A stretch of 64,000 nucleotides of DNA from Hymenobacter translucens (GCF_020685205.1 NZ_JAJERB010000001.1:62001-126000); one strand, 5' to 3'. Numbered from the stretch's first letter, positions 24,362 to 33,533 are shown. Translations and numbers: made by a program. The notes: generated from the sequence alone by a model not told the origin.

Positions 24362-26065
24362 TCAGAACTCGTACGAAACGCCCGCCAACACGTTGATGCC
24401 CTTCACCGGATAGTTCAGGAAACGCTCGTATTTACGGCCCAGCAAATTGTTGCCTAAAGCAAATATTGACAGTTTTTCCGAGAAACGGTAATCTGCCCGC
24501 AGGTTCAGGTCAAATATGAAGTCCGTGGGCCGCGCGGCTTCGAAGTAATACTGGGCCGGGTCAGACACGGGGTCGGGCAGGTATGCCGAACCGAAACTTG
24601 AGCTGTAGGAATACAACTCCGCGCCCAGCAGCACTTTACCGTACAGGTTGTAGCTACCGAAGGCCATGCCCTGAAACGCGGGGCGGTGGTAGGCCCGGGC
24701 CAGGGTGTGCACCTTGTAGCCGTTGTAGTCGGCCTTGACCCCGACGCGCATCTGCTCGGCGGCGTTGTAGATGATTTCGCCGTGCACGTTTACCAGCTGG
24801 GTACTTTTCCGGTCATACACCAGGTCGAACTTGGTGGAGTCGCGGCGGCTGTTGTTGTAGAAGTACAGATTCCGGTCGTTGGACAACGTCACCTTGGCAT
24901 TTACTTCCAGCGCCCGGACCGGGGTGGTGTTGATGCCGAAGTAGGCCGTGGGCCCGCGGTGGGTGTCGGCTACAAGCTGGTTTTTGCGCAGCCAGGGGTT
25001 CTCCATCGTCAGGTCGTAGAGCGTCACGCGCTGCAGGCCGCCGCCCAGGCCACCGTACACCACGAACTTGTCCTCAATCAGGGTGTAGCCCACCCGGATG
25101 GCCGGGTACACGTTGAACTGCTGGGCCCGGGTCACGGTGTCGCCGGTGTAGCCCAGCGTAGCGCCCACCGACAAAGCCAGGCGGTTCAGGCTCATCTCGT
25201 AGGCGGGGGTCACCTGCACGAAGGGGCGGCTGTAGGACAGCGAGTCTTTCTGCCGGATAAACGAAAAGTCGCCGTTGACGCTGACGGTGCCTTTGTCACT
25301 GAGCTTGTAGCCGGAGCGGAGGCTGGCGTTGAAGTTGCTTTCCGAGGCCTGAAACCGGTCCTTCCAGAAGTTGAAGCCCACGCCGAAGTCATACTTGAAC
25401 TGCGCGTCGGTGTCGCGGTTGCGGGCGTAGACTTTGGCGGCCAGGCGGTGGAACACCTGCTTGATGCTGTCGGCGGAGGGAGTAAAGCCCAGCGCCTCCT
25501 TGTTGTAGCCGTAGAAATTGTACCGCTCGCGGCCCAGGTCGAGCTTGGCGCCCAGCGTAGCCGGACCGTTAAACTTCTCGCCCATCAGCCCGACGCTGGT
25601 CTGGCTGACGCCCGAGTTGCGCTTGTCGACCGGGCCGTTCAGCGACGACACGTGGCTTAGGTTGAGGCCGTAGTTCAGGTCGTTGCTGCGGGTATTGTGG
25701 ATGTAGGCCTTACCGTAAGCGGTGCCGTAGTTGCCGCCCCCGAGCTTGACGTAGTTGCCGGTCAGTGGGGTCTGGTCTTCCTGCCGGATGGTGAGCACCC
25801 GCACCGAGGGGTTGAGGCGGTCGGCGGGAAGGCGGAAGTCGGGATACGTGTAGTTTACCGTCCGCTCCTGCCGCGCCGGCGGGTCAATCTTCACCTTCTC
25901 GAAGTTGCGGGTGGCTTCGGGCAGCTCATTGACCCGCTCCTTCACGATTTCGATTTCGGCGTCTTCAATCTTGCCCCGCGGGGTCTGGGCCCAGGACGTA
26001 TGCGGGACGGCCGCGGAAGTCAGTAGCGTGGCCAGGGCCAGCAGATGGGATGAGCGAAGCGTCAT
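24362..26065 (-). CDS. Outer-membrane beta-barrel protein (TonB-dependent-receptor-like)
   Basis: A 567-residue outer-membrane protein with a signal peptide (MTLRSSHLLALATLLTSAA). Alternating beta strands run to a terminal Phe (GVSYEF), the usual outer-membrane insertion signal. It lacks a clear plug domain, so it is shorter than a full TonB-dependent receptor; residues 30-80 (IEDAEIEIVKERVNELPEATRNFEKV) may be a remnant or adaptor. ATG 26065 is chosen over an upstream start at 26107 because it puts the signal peptide at the N-terminus. It follows the TPR protein at 26263 and is preceded by an AAGACC-type repeat. Confidence 0.85.
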   Translation of the reverse strand: MTLRSSHLLALATLLTSAAVPHTSWAQTPRGKIEDAEIEIVKERVNELPEATRNFEKVKIDPPARQERTVNYTYPDFRLPADRLNPSVRVLTIRQEDQTPLTGNYVKLGGGNYGTAYGKAYIHNTRSNDLNYGLNLSHVSSLNGPVDKRNSGVSQTSVGLMGEKFNGPATLGAKLDLGRERYNFYGYNKEALGFTPSADSIKQVFHRLAAKVYARNRDTDAQFKYDFGVGFNFWKDRFQASESNFNASLRSGYKLSDKGTVSVNGDFSFIRQKDSLSYSRPFVQVTPAYEMSLNRLALSVGATLGYTGDTVTRAQQFNVYPAIRVGYTLIEDKFVVYGGLGGGLQRVTLYDLTMENPWLRKNQLVADTHRGPTAYFGINTTPVRALEVNAKVTLSNDRNLYFYNNSRRDSTKFDLVYDRKSTQLVNVHGEIIYNAAEQMRVGVKADYNGYKVHTLARAYHRPAFQGMAFGSYNLYGKVLLGAELYSYSSSFGSAYLPDPVSDPAQYYFEAARPTDFIFDLNLRADYRFSEKLSIFALGNNLLGRKYERFLNYPVKGINVLAGVSYEF

Positions 26066-26067
26066 AT

Positions 26068-26096
26068 CTTGATGGGGTCTTGAGGTCTTGGGGGGT
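26068..26096 (-). repeat. AAGACC-type leader repeat before the barrel gene
   Basis: On the coding strand two copies of the form CAAGACC(C) end a few bases before the ATG at 26065, matching the motif before hisD, exbD and bshB1. Confidence 0.75.
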
Positions 26097-26108
26097 GTGG
26101 ACGGCAAT

Positions 26109-26228
26109 CCAAAAGGCGGTCATGCAAAGGCGAAGCCGAAGCATCTCGCGTGCTGACGTATGATTACGAATCCAGCGAACCGAGCGGGAGTCCTCGCCTT
26201 CGCTCGGAATGACCGCCTTTTTTTATTT
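26109..26228. repeat. REP-like inverted element and terminator after the TPR gene
   Basis: Outer arms AAAAGGCGGTCAT (26111-26123) and ATGACCGCCTTTT (about 26209-26222) enclose two further palindromic stretches. The minus strand at 26191-26213 contains GTCATTCCGAGCGAAGGCGA, resembling a dispersed intergenic repeat widely seen in Bacteroidota (recalled, not searched). The outer hairpin with its T-run could also terminate the TPR gene. Confidence 0.65.
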
Positions 26229-26262
26229 GGGAACACGTCTGATTCCTAAACTTCTGGGCTGC

Positions 26263-29200
26263 CTACTCCCCGCCCGTCGGGGCGGCGGTGGAGTCCGGCT
26301 GGGTGGGCTGCAGCGAGTTGCGGGTCGGGGCTTTGGCACCACCGGCCGGCGCTTTGGTGCCCGGCTTGGGAGCCGGCGCTTTGGGTGTAGTCGTTTTGCC
26401 ACCGGCCGGCGCTTTCGTGCCGGGCACCGGGGCAGCGGGCGTATCAGCACCGAGGGCGCTCAGGCGCTGCCGGGCCCCTTCCACGATTTCAGCCACCGGA
26501 AACTTGTTTTCGATGATGGAGTTCAGCGTGGCCCGGGCCTGGAAGGTTTCGCCCTGGGCGGCGTACACGTCAGCAATCAGCAGAAAGGACCGGCCCAGCC
26601 AAAGGTTGTAGGAGCTGAAGGCAGAGTTGCTCTTGTAGGCGGCCTCCAGGGCTTCGGGATACTTCTTCTGCTGGAAGTAGATGCTGGCCAGCAGGTATTG
26701 GGCCTCGGCCCCGTTCTCGTCGGTGGCGGTGGTAGCGGCCGTGTTCAGCTCGGTTACGGCCTGGTCGAGGTTGCCGGCTTTCAGGCTGGCCTTGCCCAGG
26801 TACAGCAAGGCGGCGTTGGTGGCATTAAGGGCGGCGTTGCCCTGCGTGCGCAGCTCCTCGGCCACGCGGCGGGTGCCCGCAAAGTCACCGGCCTCATAGT
26901 AGCTCTTCATCAGACCGATGCCGGCCGTAGCCACCTCGCGGCGGTTCTGGGAGGCTTCGCGGAGGCGGCCGTAGAAGCGGATGGCCTCGGTGTAGTTCTT
27001 GTTTTCAAACTCCAGGTCGGCTACCCGGCCTACGGCGCGGTTGATAAACTCGCTTCTGCCTTCCTGCACCACGGCCCGCAGGCGGGTCAGGGCCTCGGCC
27101 TTCTTGCCGGTTTTCAGGTAGGCATCGCCCAGGAAGTAGCGGCCGTCGGCGGCCAGGGCGTTGCTCGGGTACTGCTTGAGGTAGGCTTCAAACTTGGGAA
27201 TGGCGGCGGCGTACTTCTCGGCCAGGTACAGGGACTTGGCCGACTCGAACTCCACGCTTTCCAGGGCGTCGCTCTGCGGGTTCTGCTGCTTGAAGGCCGT
27301 CAGGTACTGGTCGAAGTCCTCGGTGCGGCCCAGCGCCGTCAGGCTCTGCTGCAGGCTGTAGATGGCGCTGCTGGCCGCCTTGCTGCGCGGAAACTGCTGG
27401 AGCACCTGCTGGAAGTCAGCCACGGCCTTTTCGTGCTGGCCGAGGTTGGCCTGGGCCGTGCCGCGCTTCTGCAGCGACGAGGGAATCAGCGGACTATTTG
27501 GCCGGTTTTCAATCAGGCGGGTAAAGCCGGCCACGGCCGGCGCGTAGTTGCCGCTCTGGTACTCGAGCTGGGCCTGCTGGTAGACGGCATCGTCGGCGTA
27601 GCGCGACTCGGGCGCGACCTTGAGCAGGGTGGCCAGCGTGCTGCTGGCTTCCTGCCGCTTGCCCATCAGCCCCAGCGTGAGGCTTTTCTGGTAGTAGGCG
27701 TAGTCCTTATCGGCGGCGTTGGCGCTGATAACCTTGTCGTAGTAGTCCAGCGCCTGCTGGTAGCTTTTCGACACGTAGGCAATGTCGCCCAGGCGCAGGG
27801 TGGCGTCGTAGTAGTTGGCGCCGGCCTTATCGGCCTGCGCGTCGTTCAGGTAAGCCTGGAACTGGGTGCGGGCGCTGCTGTACTGCTTGGTGTTGTAGTA
27901 GGCGTAGCCCAGGCCGTAGCGGGCCTTCTGGTCGAAGTCGGTTTCGGCGGCCGAGCCGCTGCGGGCCGTGCGGGCCGCCGCCGTGTAGCTCTGGATAGCT
28001 TCGGGGTAGCGCTGCCCCATGCTGAAGATTTCGCCTTTCAGCACCTGGGCCGCCGCCCGCAGGGCATCGTCCTGGGGATACTTCAGCGACTTGTCGAGCA
28101 GCGGCAGGGCCTCGTTGAACTGGCCGTTGTTGTAGTAGGTGGCGGCCTGCAGGTAGGCCACGCGCTGGTAGGTGGCGTTGAGCTTGCTGCTGCGGTCGTC
28201 CAGTCCTTCGAGGTAGCGCAGGGCCTGGGCGTAGTCGTTGGAGCTCAGGAAACTCTCGCTCAGAATGTCGTCGGCCGTGGCGCGGTTGGCTGACCGCGGA
28301 AACTTCTTGTTGAAGTCGCGCAGGGCGGCAATGACTTCGGCCGAGTTGCCCAGCTCGTAGTTGATCTGGGCGTAGCGCAGCGTGGCGTTGTCGGTCACGT
28401 TCCTGTCGAGGGCCACCTTGCGGGCGGCGTCGAGGGCGGAGAGGGCAAACTGCTTCTGGCCGGTCTGCAGGTAGCTCAGGCCCAGCGTGTAGGCCGCGTT
28501 CTGGCCCACCGAGTCGCGCTGGGCGGCCACGCTCTTCAGGCTGTTGATGGCGCCCTTGTAGTCGCCCATCTTGTAGTTGGCGTAGCCGATCTTGTACTGC
28601 ACGGCGGCCGGGATGTTCTTGCGGCCCGCGGCGTAGGCGTTGAAGTACTGCGCGGCCTGGGGGTAGTCTTTTTTCTGGTAATAGGCGTCGCCGACCAGCA
28701 GCTGGATTTCCTCGGGGCTCTGCGGCAGGGGCTTCTGGGCCAGAGCCTTGGTGCCGTAGGCAATCAGCCCGTCGAGGTCACCTTCCTTGTAGAAGATCTG
28801 GCTGATGACGGCCGGCACCACGAGGCGGTAGGCATCGTTCTGCTCGGCCACGCCCAGGTCCTTGCGGGCCCCGGGAAAGTCGCCGGCCCGGAAAGCGAGG
28901 TAGCCGGCGTAGTAGTTGCTGGCGTAGCGGTACTGGTGCTGGCCCTGCTTGTTGCGGTCGAAGAGCAGCTTGGCCTTGTCGTACTCCTTTTCGGCGAAGT
29001 AGCTGTAGGCCAGCTTGAACTCCGACTCGGCCCGCTGCTCGCCCGAGAGGTTGTCGGCGGCCACGCGCTGCAGGTAGTCGGCGGCGCGGGCATAGTCCTT
29101 CTTCTCGAAATAGAACTTGCCCAGCTCGAAAAAGGCCGACGACGCCTGCGGGTGGGCCGGGTTGCGGGCCGCAAAGCCCAGCACCAGTGCCTCGGCGTCG

Positions 29201-29469
29201 GGGTGCAGCAGGTAGAGGCCCGACACGGCGTAGTAGTATTCGGCGTCGGTGGTACGGTCGCGCAGCTCGCCGGTGCGGCGCTGGGTCAGGTCGAGGTAGT
29301 GCTGAAAGGCCTGCTGGGCGGCGCCGTACTTGGCGCGGTCGAAGAGCTCAAGGCCTTCCTGAAAGTAGCGCTCATCGGAGGCAAACACCTGGGTTTGCTG
29401 GGCGGAGGCGGCCAGGGGCGCTGCGGCGCTGAGCGAGGCAGCCAGCGCCAGCCGGGGAAATAGCTTCAT
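26263..29469 (-). CDS. Large tetratricopeptide-repeat periplasmic protein
   Basis: A 1068-residue protein with signal peptide (AASLSAAAPLAASA, cleavage near residue 23) followed by about 25 TPR-type helical hairpins from about residue 30 to 1010 (for example ELGKFYFEKKDYARAADYLQRV). The C-terminus (about 1015-1068) is a low-complexity Lys/Ala/Pro/Gly tail with repeated TKAPAGG. TPR solenoids are scaffolds; residues 300-700 resemble YbgF/Tol-Pal-type repeats. It is upstream of the outer-membrane barrel in the same direction, separated by a repeat element, so the two may act together in envelope assembly (inference). Confidence 0.9.
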   Translation of the reverse strand: MKLFPRLALAASLSAAAPLAASAQQTQVFASDERYFQEGLELFDRAKYGAAQQAFQHYLDLTQRRTGELRDRTTDAEYYYAVSGLYLLHPDAEALVLGFAARNPAHPQASSAFFELGKFYFEKKDYARAADYLQRVAADNLSGEQRAESEFKLAYSYFAEKEYDKAKLLFDRNKQGQHQYRYASNYYAGYLAFRAGDFPGARKDLGVAEQNDAYRLVVPAVISQIFYKEGDLDGLIAYGTKALAQKPLPQSPEEIQLLVGDAYYQKKDYPQAAQYFNAYAAGRKNIPAAVQYKIGYANYKMGDYKGAINSLKSVAAQRDSVGQNAAYTLGLSYLQTGQKQFALSALDAARKVALDRNVTDNATLRYAQINYELGNSAEVIAALRDFNKKFPRSANRATADDILSESFLSSNDYAQALRYLEGLDDRSSKLNATYQRVAYLQAATYYNNGQFNEALPLLDKSLKYPQDDALRAAAQVLKGEIFSMGQRYPEAIQSYTAAARTARSGSAAETDFDQKARYGLGYAYYNTKQYSSARTQFQAYLNDAQADKAGANYYDATLRLGDIAYVSKSYQQALDYYDKVISANAADKDYAYYQKSLTLGLMGKRQEASSTLATLLKVAPESRYADDAVYQQAQLEYQSGNYAPAVAGFTRLIENRPNSPLIPSSLQKRGTAQANLGQHEKAVADFQQVLQQFPRSKAASSAIYSLQQSLTALGRTEDFDQYLTAFKQQNPQSDALESVEFESAKSLYLAEKYAAAIPKFEAYLKQYPSNALAADGRYFLGDAYLKTGKKAEALTRLRAVVQEGRSEFINRAVGRVADLEFENKNYTEAIRFYGRLREASQNRREVATAGIGLMKSYYEAGDFAGTRRVAEELRTQGNAALNATNAALLYLGKASLKAGNLDQAVTELNTAATTATDENGAEAQYLLASIYFQQKKYPEALEAAYKSNSAFSSYNLWLGRSFLLIADVYAAQGETFQARATLNSIIENKFPVAEIVEGARQRLSALGADTPAAPVPGTKAPAGGKTTTPKAPAPKPGTKAPAGGAKAPTRNSLQPTQPDSTAAPTGGE

Positions 29470-29861
29470 TGCGGGGCGTTACGGGAAGCGGGCCCAACGG
29501 GCCCGACTTGGTCAAAAGTAGCGAAAAATGCCGTTTAGTTGCGTGAAAAACGGCCTTTTTGCGGCTGGTAACGTTGGCGGGCGGGATTTTCGTGTGGGGT
29601 GGGACGAGCGGGCAGGGCGGGTTTTCAACTCTTACCGGCTGGTCGGACGCGCCTTCAGTACCTTCTTACCAGCCCAGGCCGCAACCCGTGTACAGCCCGA
29701 AATCAGCTACCAGCATAACTCACCGGGCGTAGCTTACGATCATCCAAAAAAGCTCGCACTGAACACAGGCCAGGTGCTCGTACCACTGCTCCCTTAGCTG
29801 CTTCAGTTAGTCAGCCGGTTCACGCCGGCTCGGGCCGGAAGCACTGATACAATGAAGCAGC
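29470..29861. other. Intergenic region without a convincing gene
   Basis: About 390 bp between the TPR gene start and the stop of the HMA-AraC gene. An 89-codon plus-strand ORF (29528-29797) has no recognisable features and is not called. No strong promoter or terminator was found. Confidence 0.5.
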
Positions 29862-30530
29862 TCAAGGCTCATTTCGTTTTCCAGGCTTAGCCCTGGACAC
29901 CTCATGCAGGCCCGAACGGCGGTGGTGTCCGGGGTCCAGGCGCTGAAACTCGGTCGGGGTCATGCCGGTGACCTGCTTGAACTGGTTCGTGAGGTGCGCG
30001 GCACTGCGGTAGCCCAGCTGCCGGGCCACTTCGGCCACGGGGTCGTCCTGGTAGCTGAGCAGCTCTTTGGCCCGCTCCACCTTCTGCCGGATGATGTACT
30101 TCTCCAGGGTGAGGCCTTCGCGGGCCGAGAAAACCTGCGAGAGCGTGTGGTAGTCGCGGCCGAGCCGCTGGCTCAGGTACACCGAGTAGTTCAGCACGGG
30201 CCACTGCTCCACGGGGGTGTAGTGCACCCATTCCACTACGGCGGCCTTGAGCTGCTCCACTACCTGGTCGCGGGGGTCTTCCAGCAGGTCGAACCCCAAC
30301 GGACCAAGTGCGGCCTGCAGCGCGGCCGGGTCGGGTTTGCCGCTGGCTGGGGTTGTGACGTCGGCGCCGCCCAGCCCGACCTGGAGCACCTGCAGGCCCT
30401 GGTGCTCCAGCTCCTGGCGCACCTGACGGGCACAGCGCGGGCACACCACCCCGCGCAGCAGCAGGCGCGTAGCCCCGGCCGGGGGAGTAACCGGTAAAGA
30501 AGTAATGAGAGAAGCGTCGGCGGGCGGCAT
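29862..30530 (-). CDS. HMA-AraC fusion transcriptional regulator 1
   Basis: A 222-residue regulator (ATG 30530; frame open to 30569). Residues about 20-85 resemble a heavy-metal-associated (HMA) fold with a CxxC metal-type motif in LRGVVCPRCARQV. Residues about 120-205 are an AraC-type double helix-turn-helix (EGLTLEKYIIRQKVERAKELL, then VAEVARQLGYRSAAHLTNQFKQVTGMTPTEFQ). It is divergent from the efflux gene at 30746, the usual layout for a local regulator. A paralog lies on the other side of that gene. Metal or small-molecule sensing through CPRC is inferred. The C-terminal tail is basic. Confidence 0.88.
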   Translation of the reverse strand: MPPADASLITSLPVTPPAGATRLLLRGVVCPRCARQVRQELEHQGLQVLQVGLGGADVTTPASGKPDPAALQAALGPLGFDLLEDPRDQVVEQLKAAVVEWVHYTPVEQWPVLNYSVYLSQRLGRDYHTLSQVFSAREGLTLEKYIIRQKVERAKELLSYQDDPVAEVARQLGYRSAAHLTNQFKQVTGMTPTEFQRLDPGHHRRSGLHEVSRAKPGKRNEP

Positions 30531-30638
30531 TTGCTCCTTCAACGCAGACTTCCGGCACGCGGATGCCACCCGTGGCGGGTCTACTAATCTTGTAAGCGAG
30601 GCGAATGATTGTGTACAGCCCCCGCTAAGGGGCCTCAG

Positions 30639-30646
30639 TAATTTTG
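30639..30646 (+). promoter_or_regulatory. Candidate -7 box for the efflux gene
   Basis: TAATTTTG matches the Bacteroidota TAnnTTTG consensus 100 bp before the ATG at 30746. The nearest TTG is 27 bp upstream, outside the usual spacing, so the call is weak. Confidence 0.35.
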
Positions 30647-30745
30647 CACTGGTTCAAGATGGGAAGAGTCCCGGCGTTAAGGCCGCCCGATTTTTCCTGT
30701 TCACCGCTGCCGGCAACTTCCTGCCGCAGGTTATTCTACTTCGCC

Positions 30746-32266
30746 ATGTCAACAACCATAAGCTTAACCCAAAGCGGAGCGCATCAGCAAGGTAGCCCGC
30801 ACCGTCTCGCCCTGCTGGTGATTGCCACCGCCCAGCTCATGCTGGTGCTCGACGACACCATCGCCAACATTGCCCTACCCAGCATCCAGCGTGATCTGGG
30901 CGTGGACGCGGCCCTGCTGCCGTGGATTATCAACGCCTACCTGCTAGCCTTCGGGGCCCTGCTGCTCTTCGGGGGGCGTCTGGGCGACCTCTACGGGCGC
31001 CGCCGCGTGCTGCGCGTCGGCCTGGCCCTGTTCACCGGTGCTTCCCTGCTCGGGGGATTGGGGCTGAACGCTGCTATGCTCATCGGCGCCCGCGGCCTGC
31101 AAGGCATCGGCGCGGCCCTGGTAGCGCCCAACGTACTGGCCCTGATTGCCACGACCTTCCCCGCCGGCAAGCCGCGCACGTCCGCGCTGGCCGTGTACGG
31201 GGCCATGTCCGCGGTGGGCATGACCATCGGGGTGTTGCTGGGCGGTTTGCTTACGGGCCTGCTGAGCTGGCGCTGGGTGTTTTTCATCAACGTGCCCATC
31301 GGTATGGTGGTGCTGCTGGGCACCCGCATCCTGGTGGAGGGGCAGCGCAACCCCGGCAAGCTGCATCTGCTGGATGCCGTCACCGGCGCCGGCGCCATGG
31401 TGGCCCTGGCATACGGCATCACCCGCGGCGGAGAGCACGGCTGGGGCGACCCGTTCACCTTGGGTGCGTTTGCCGTGGCGCTGGCGCTGGGCGCGGTTTT
31501 CCTCGGCGTGCAGCAGCGCCGGGAGCACCCGATGTTGCCCCTAACCCTGTTCCACGACCGCACCCGTTCAGGTTCCTACGTAGTCGTGCTCTTCATCGGG
31601 GCCGCGCTGATGGCGACCTACTACCTCCTGACACTGTTTATGCAGCAGGTTCTGGGCTTCCAGCCCGTCATGGCCGGGGTGGCTTCCCTGCCGGTTAGCA
31701 TCGGCATTGTACTGGCGGCGGGCGTGAGCACCAAGCTGCTGGAGCGCTTCCCGCCTCGTGCGGTGGCGGTGCCCGGCCTGCTGCTGGCCGCCGGGGGCCT
31801 GTACTGGCTCTCAACGCTGACCGTCGGCGCCTCCTATTTAGGGCACGTGCTGCCCGCCCTCTTTCTCACCTACTTTGGCCTGGGCATGGGCTTTTTACCA
31901 ATGACGCTCACCACAGTTCACGGTGTGGCCCAGGAGCAGGCGGGCGTAGCCTCGGCCCTGCTCAATACGGCCCAACAAATCGGCGCAGCTCTGGGCATTG
32001 CCGTGCTCTCCACCGTTTCAACGCTGGTTGCTAACCGCCAGCTGCCCCAGGCCGCCGACGCCTTGCAACGGGGACTGGCCGGCCACGACCAGCGCCTCGT
32101 GGCCGCGGCCAACGCTGCGCTGACCCAGGGCTACACCACCGGCTTTCAGGTTGGGGCGGGCCTGTTACTTCTAGCTGCCCTGGTGGTAGCCGTCACCGTC
32201 ACCCTGCCCCAAATCCAGCCCGAAGCCGAACCCGGCGCGGCGCTTGAGCCTGAGCGGGTGCTGTAA
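30746..32266 (+). CDS. DHA2-family MFS drug efflux transporter (EmrB/QacA type)
   Basis: A 506-residue inner-membrane proton antiporter with about 14 hydrophobic segments. Signatures are LDDTIANIALPSIQRDLG in helix 1 (the family's D-x-T-I-V-N-V-A-L-P motif), GGRLGDLYGRRRVL (motif A) after helix 2, and AVYGAMSAVGMTIGVLLGGLL (motif C-like) in helix 5. ATG 30746 (MSTTISLTQ) is chosen over an upstream in-frame start. It is flanked by two HMA-AraC regulators and followed by a broken HMA gene, suggesting induction by a metal or metal-chelating compound (inference). The substrate is unknown. Confidence 0.92.
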   Translation: MSTTISLTQSGAHQQGSPHRLALLVIATAQLMLVLDDTIANIALPSIQRDLGVDAALLPWIINAYLLAFGALLLFGGRLGDLYGRRRVLRVGLALFTGASLLGGLGLNAAMLIGARGLQGIGAALVAPNVLALIATTFPAGKPRTSALAVYGAMSAVGMTIGVLLGGLLTGLLSWRWVFFINVPIGMVVLLGTRILVEGQRNPGKLHLLDAVTGAGAMVALAYGITRGGEHGWGDPFTLGAFAVALALGAVFLGVQQRREHPMLPLTLFHDRTRSGSYVVVLFIGAALMATYYLLTLFMQQVLGFQPVMAGVASLPVSIGIVLAAGVSTKLLERFPPRAVAVPGLLLAAGGLYWLSTLTVGASYLGHVLPALFLTYFGLGMGFLPMTLTTVHGVAQEQAGVASALLNTAQQIGAALGIAVLSTVSTLVANRQLPQAADALQRGLAGHDQRLVAAANAALTQGYTTGFQVGAGLLLLAALVVAVTVTLPQIQPEAEPGAALEPERVL

Positions 32267-32321
32267 GCAGGCGTCATTTGCCAGCACTTCACCCTGGTTT
32301 TCAGTTCCTCAATCTGAAGCC

Positions 32322-32534
32322 ATGAGCACACGCGCGTTTTAAAACCAACATTAACTGTGGGGGCTGCGTGAAAGCCGTTACCACGACCCTCAACGGCTAA
32401 GCGCCATCGTGAACTGGCAAGTGGACATCACCAGTTGCGAAATGATGCTGACTGTGACAAGCAACCTGAACAAAGCCCAGATAGTAGAGCTCGTCGAAAA
32501 GGCGGGCTTCCGAGCCGAGTTCTTCCGGGCCTAA
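32322..32534 (+). pseudogene. Decayed HMA (copper-chaperone-like) gene
   Basis: Two reading frames together encode a near-complete HMA domain of about 70 residues: FKTNINCGGCVKAVTTTLNG with an intact CxxC site, then IVNWQVDITSCEMMLTVTSN, continuing to VEKAGFRAEFFRA before TAA at 32532-32534. One base appears missing soon after the ATG (32322), and another near 32398, where reading NGLSAIVNWQVD would need one extra base. Each lesion meets a stop in the wrong frame. It sits between the efflux gene and the second HMA-AraC gene, so it is a likely former chaperone of this cluster. Sequencing error is possible. Confidence 0.75.
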
Positions 32535-32617
32535 GCCCCTGCCCTAGCGGTTTCCGTAAAAACGCCTGGGTAGAGCCCAAGCGTTTTTGCTTTCTTGACT
32601 ACTATTCATTCGTTGCT

Positions 32618-33181
32618 ATGAATCATCTGGTGCGTATCAAAGGCATGGTTTGCCCCCGCTGCATTCAAACCGTGGGGACTGTGTTCCGGGAACAGGGCTT
32701 TCCGGTAACGGAGGTGCAGCTTGGTATGGTGACCTACTATACCCATGCGGAGCAGTCCCACGACCTGACCAGGGTGCAGCAGCAGCTGGCGGCGGAAGGC
32801 TTTGAAATCCTGGACGACAAGCAGACCCGCACCCTGACCCGGCTTAAAGAGCTGGTGGATGCCTGGATTCAACAAGGGGCCGAGCACCAGCAAACGTTGG
32901 CCGCCTACGTGAGCGACGCGCTGCACCAGAACTACACTTCGCTAAGCACACTGTTTTCGACCACCCAGGGCACCACGCTGGAGCGCTACCTCATCAGTCG
33001 CCGCATCGGGCTGGCCCAGCAGCAGCTGGCCACCACCGAGGACGCGCTGGCCGTCATTGCCGACCGGCTCGGCTACAGCAGCAGTCATCATCTCTCCAAT
33101 CAGTTTAAGCGGGAAACCGGCCTGACTCCCTCGCGCTACCGGGAGCTGGCGCGCGTGCAGAACGTGCCGACCGGCAAGTAG
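32618..33181 (+). CDS. HMA-AraC fusion transcriptional regulator 2
   Basis: A 187-residue paralog of the gene at 29862. The N-terminal HMA-like domain (residues 1-70) carries CxxC in IKGMVCPRCIQTVG; the C-terminal AraC helix-turn-helix pair is TTLERYLISRRIGLAQQQL followed by LAVIADRLGYSSSHHLSNQFKRETGLTPSRYREL. The frame opens at 32435, but ATG 32618 directly before the HMA domain is the natural start. It lies downstream of the efflux gene and the broken chaperone, and ends at a strong terminator. Confidence 0.9.
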   Translation: MNHLVRIKGMVCPRCIQTVGTVFREQGFPVTEVQLGMVTYYTHAEQSHDLTRVQQQLAAEGFEILDDKQTRTLTRLKELVDAWIQQGAEHQQTLAAYVSDALHQNYTSLSTLFSTTQGTTLERYLISRRIGLAQQQLATTEDALAVIADRLGYSSSHHLSNQFKRETGLTPSRYRELARVQNVPTGK

Positions 33182-33533
33182 CGGGCAGCTTTTCAGCTTT
33201 CCTGATCCTATAGTAACCTGCACCCGCCCTTGGCACCACTGGCGCGAGTTCGAGGAGTGTAAGGCGTACCTCACCTTAAGGCGGAGGTTGAACCTCCACT
33301 GCCGCACTCAAGGCAAACCGGCTTCGCGTCTCAGCTTTATATACTCCATTCCGGCCCGGCGGCCGGGATGGTTTTTTCGCGAGAGTACTGAGCCAGAAAG
33401 CGCGGCATCAGGCACCAGTCAATTCCAGCGGGCTAACAGAACCTTATTTCAGGGCTGCATCCGCACTTTAGGAATGTAGAAAACCAGTCGTTTTCTTTGC
33501 TTATTCCCCAAATGCGTCCCCGTTGCCTTCTCT
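33182..33533. other. Intergenic region with palindrome and terminator
   Basis: About 350 bp with no convincing gene. It holds a 15-bp near-palindrome GGAGGTTGAACCTCC (33283-33297) and the terminator at 33346-33377. A short ORF at 33288-33479 overlaps the terminator and is rejected. Confidence 0.6.
33346..33377 (+). terminator. Rho-independent terminator after HMA-AraC 2
   Basis: 11-bp stem CCATTCCGGCC/GGCCGGGATGG (one G-T pair) with loop CGGC, followed directly by six T residues. Confidence 0.88.

Noticed and set aside
29528-29797. 89-codon plus-strand ORF
   Set aside because: No domain, no signal peptide and no RBS or promoter; composition looks like random open frame in GC-rich DNA.
30609-30646. 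Full TTG/TAnnTTTG promoter for the efflux gene
   Set aside because: The spacer is 27 bp, beyond the usual 17-23; only the -7 box is kept as a weak call.
33288-33479. 63-codon ORF after HMA-AraC 2
   Set aside because: It runs through a strong rho-independent terminator and has no recognisable features.
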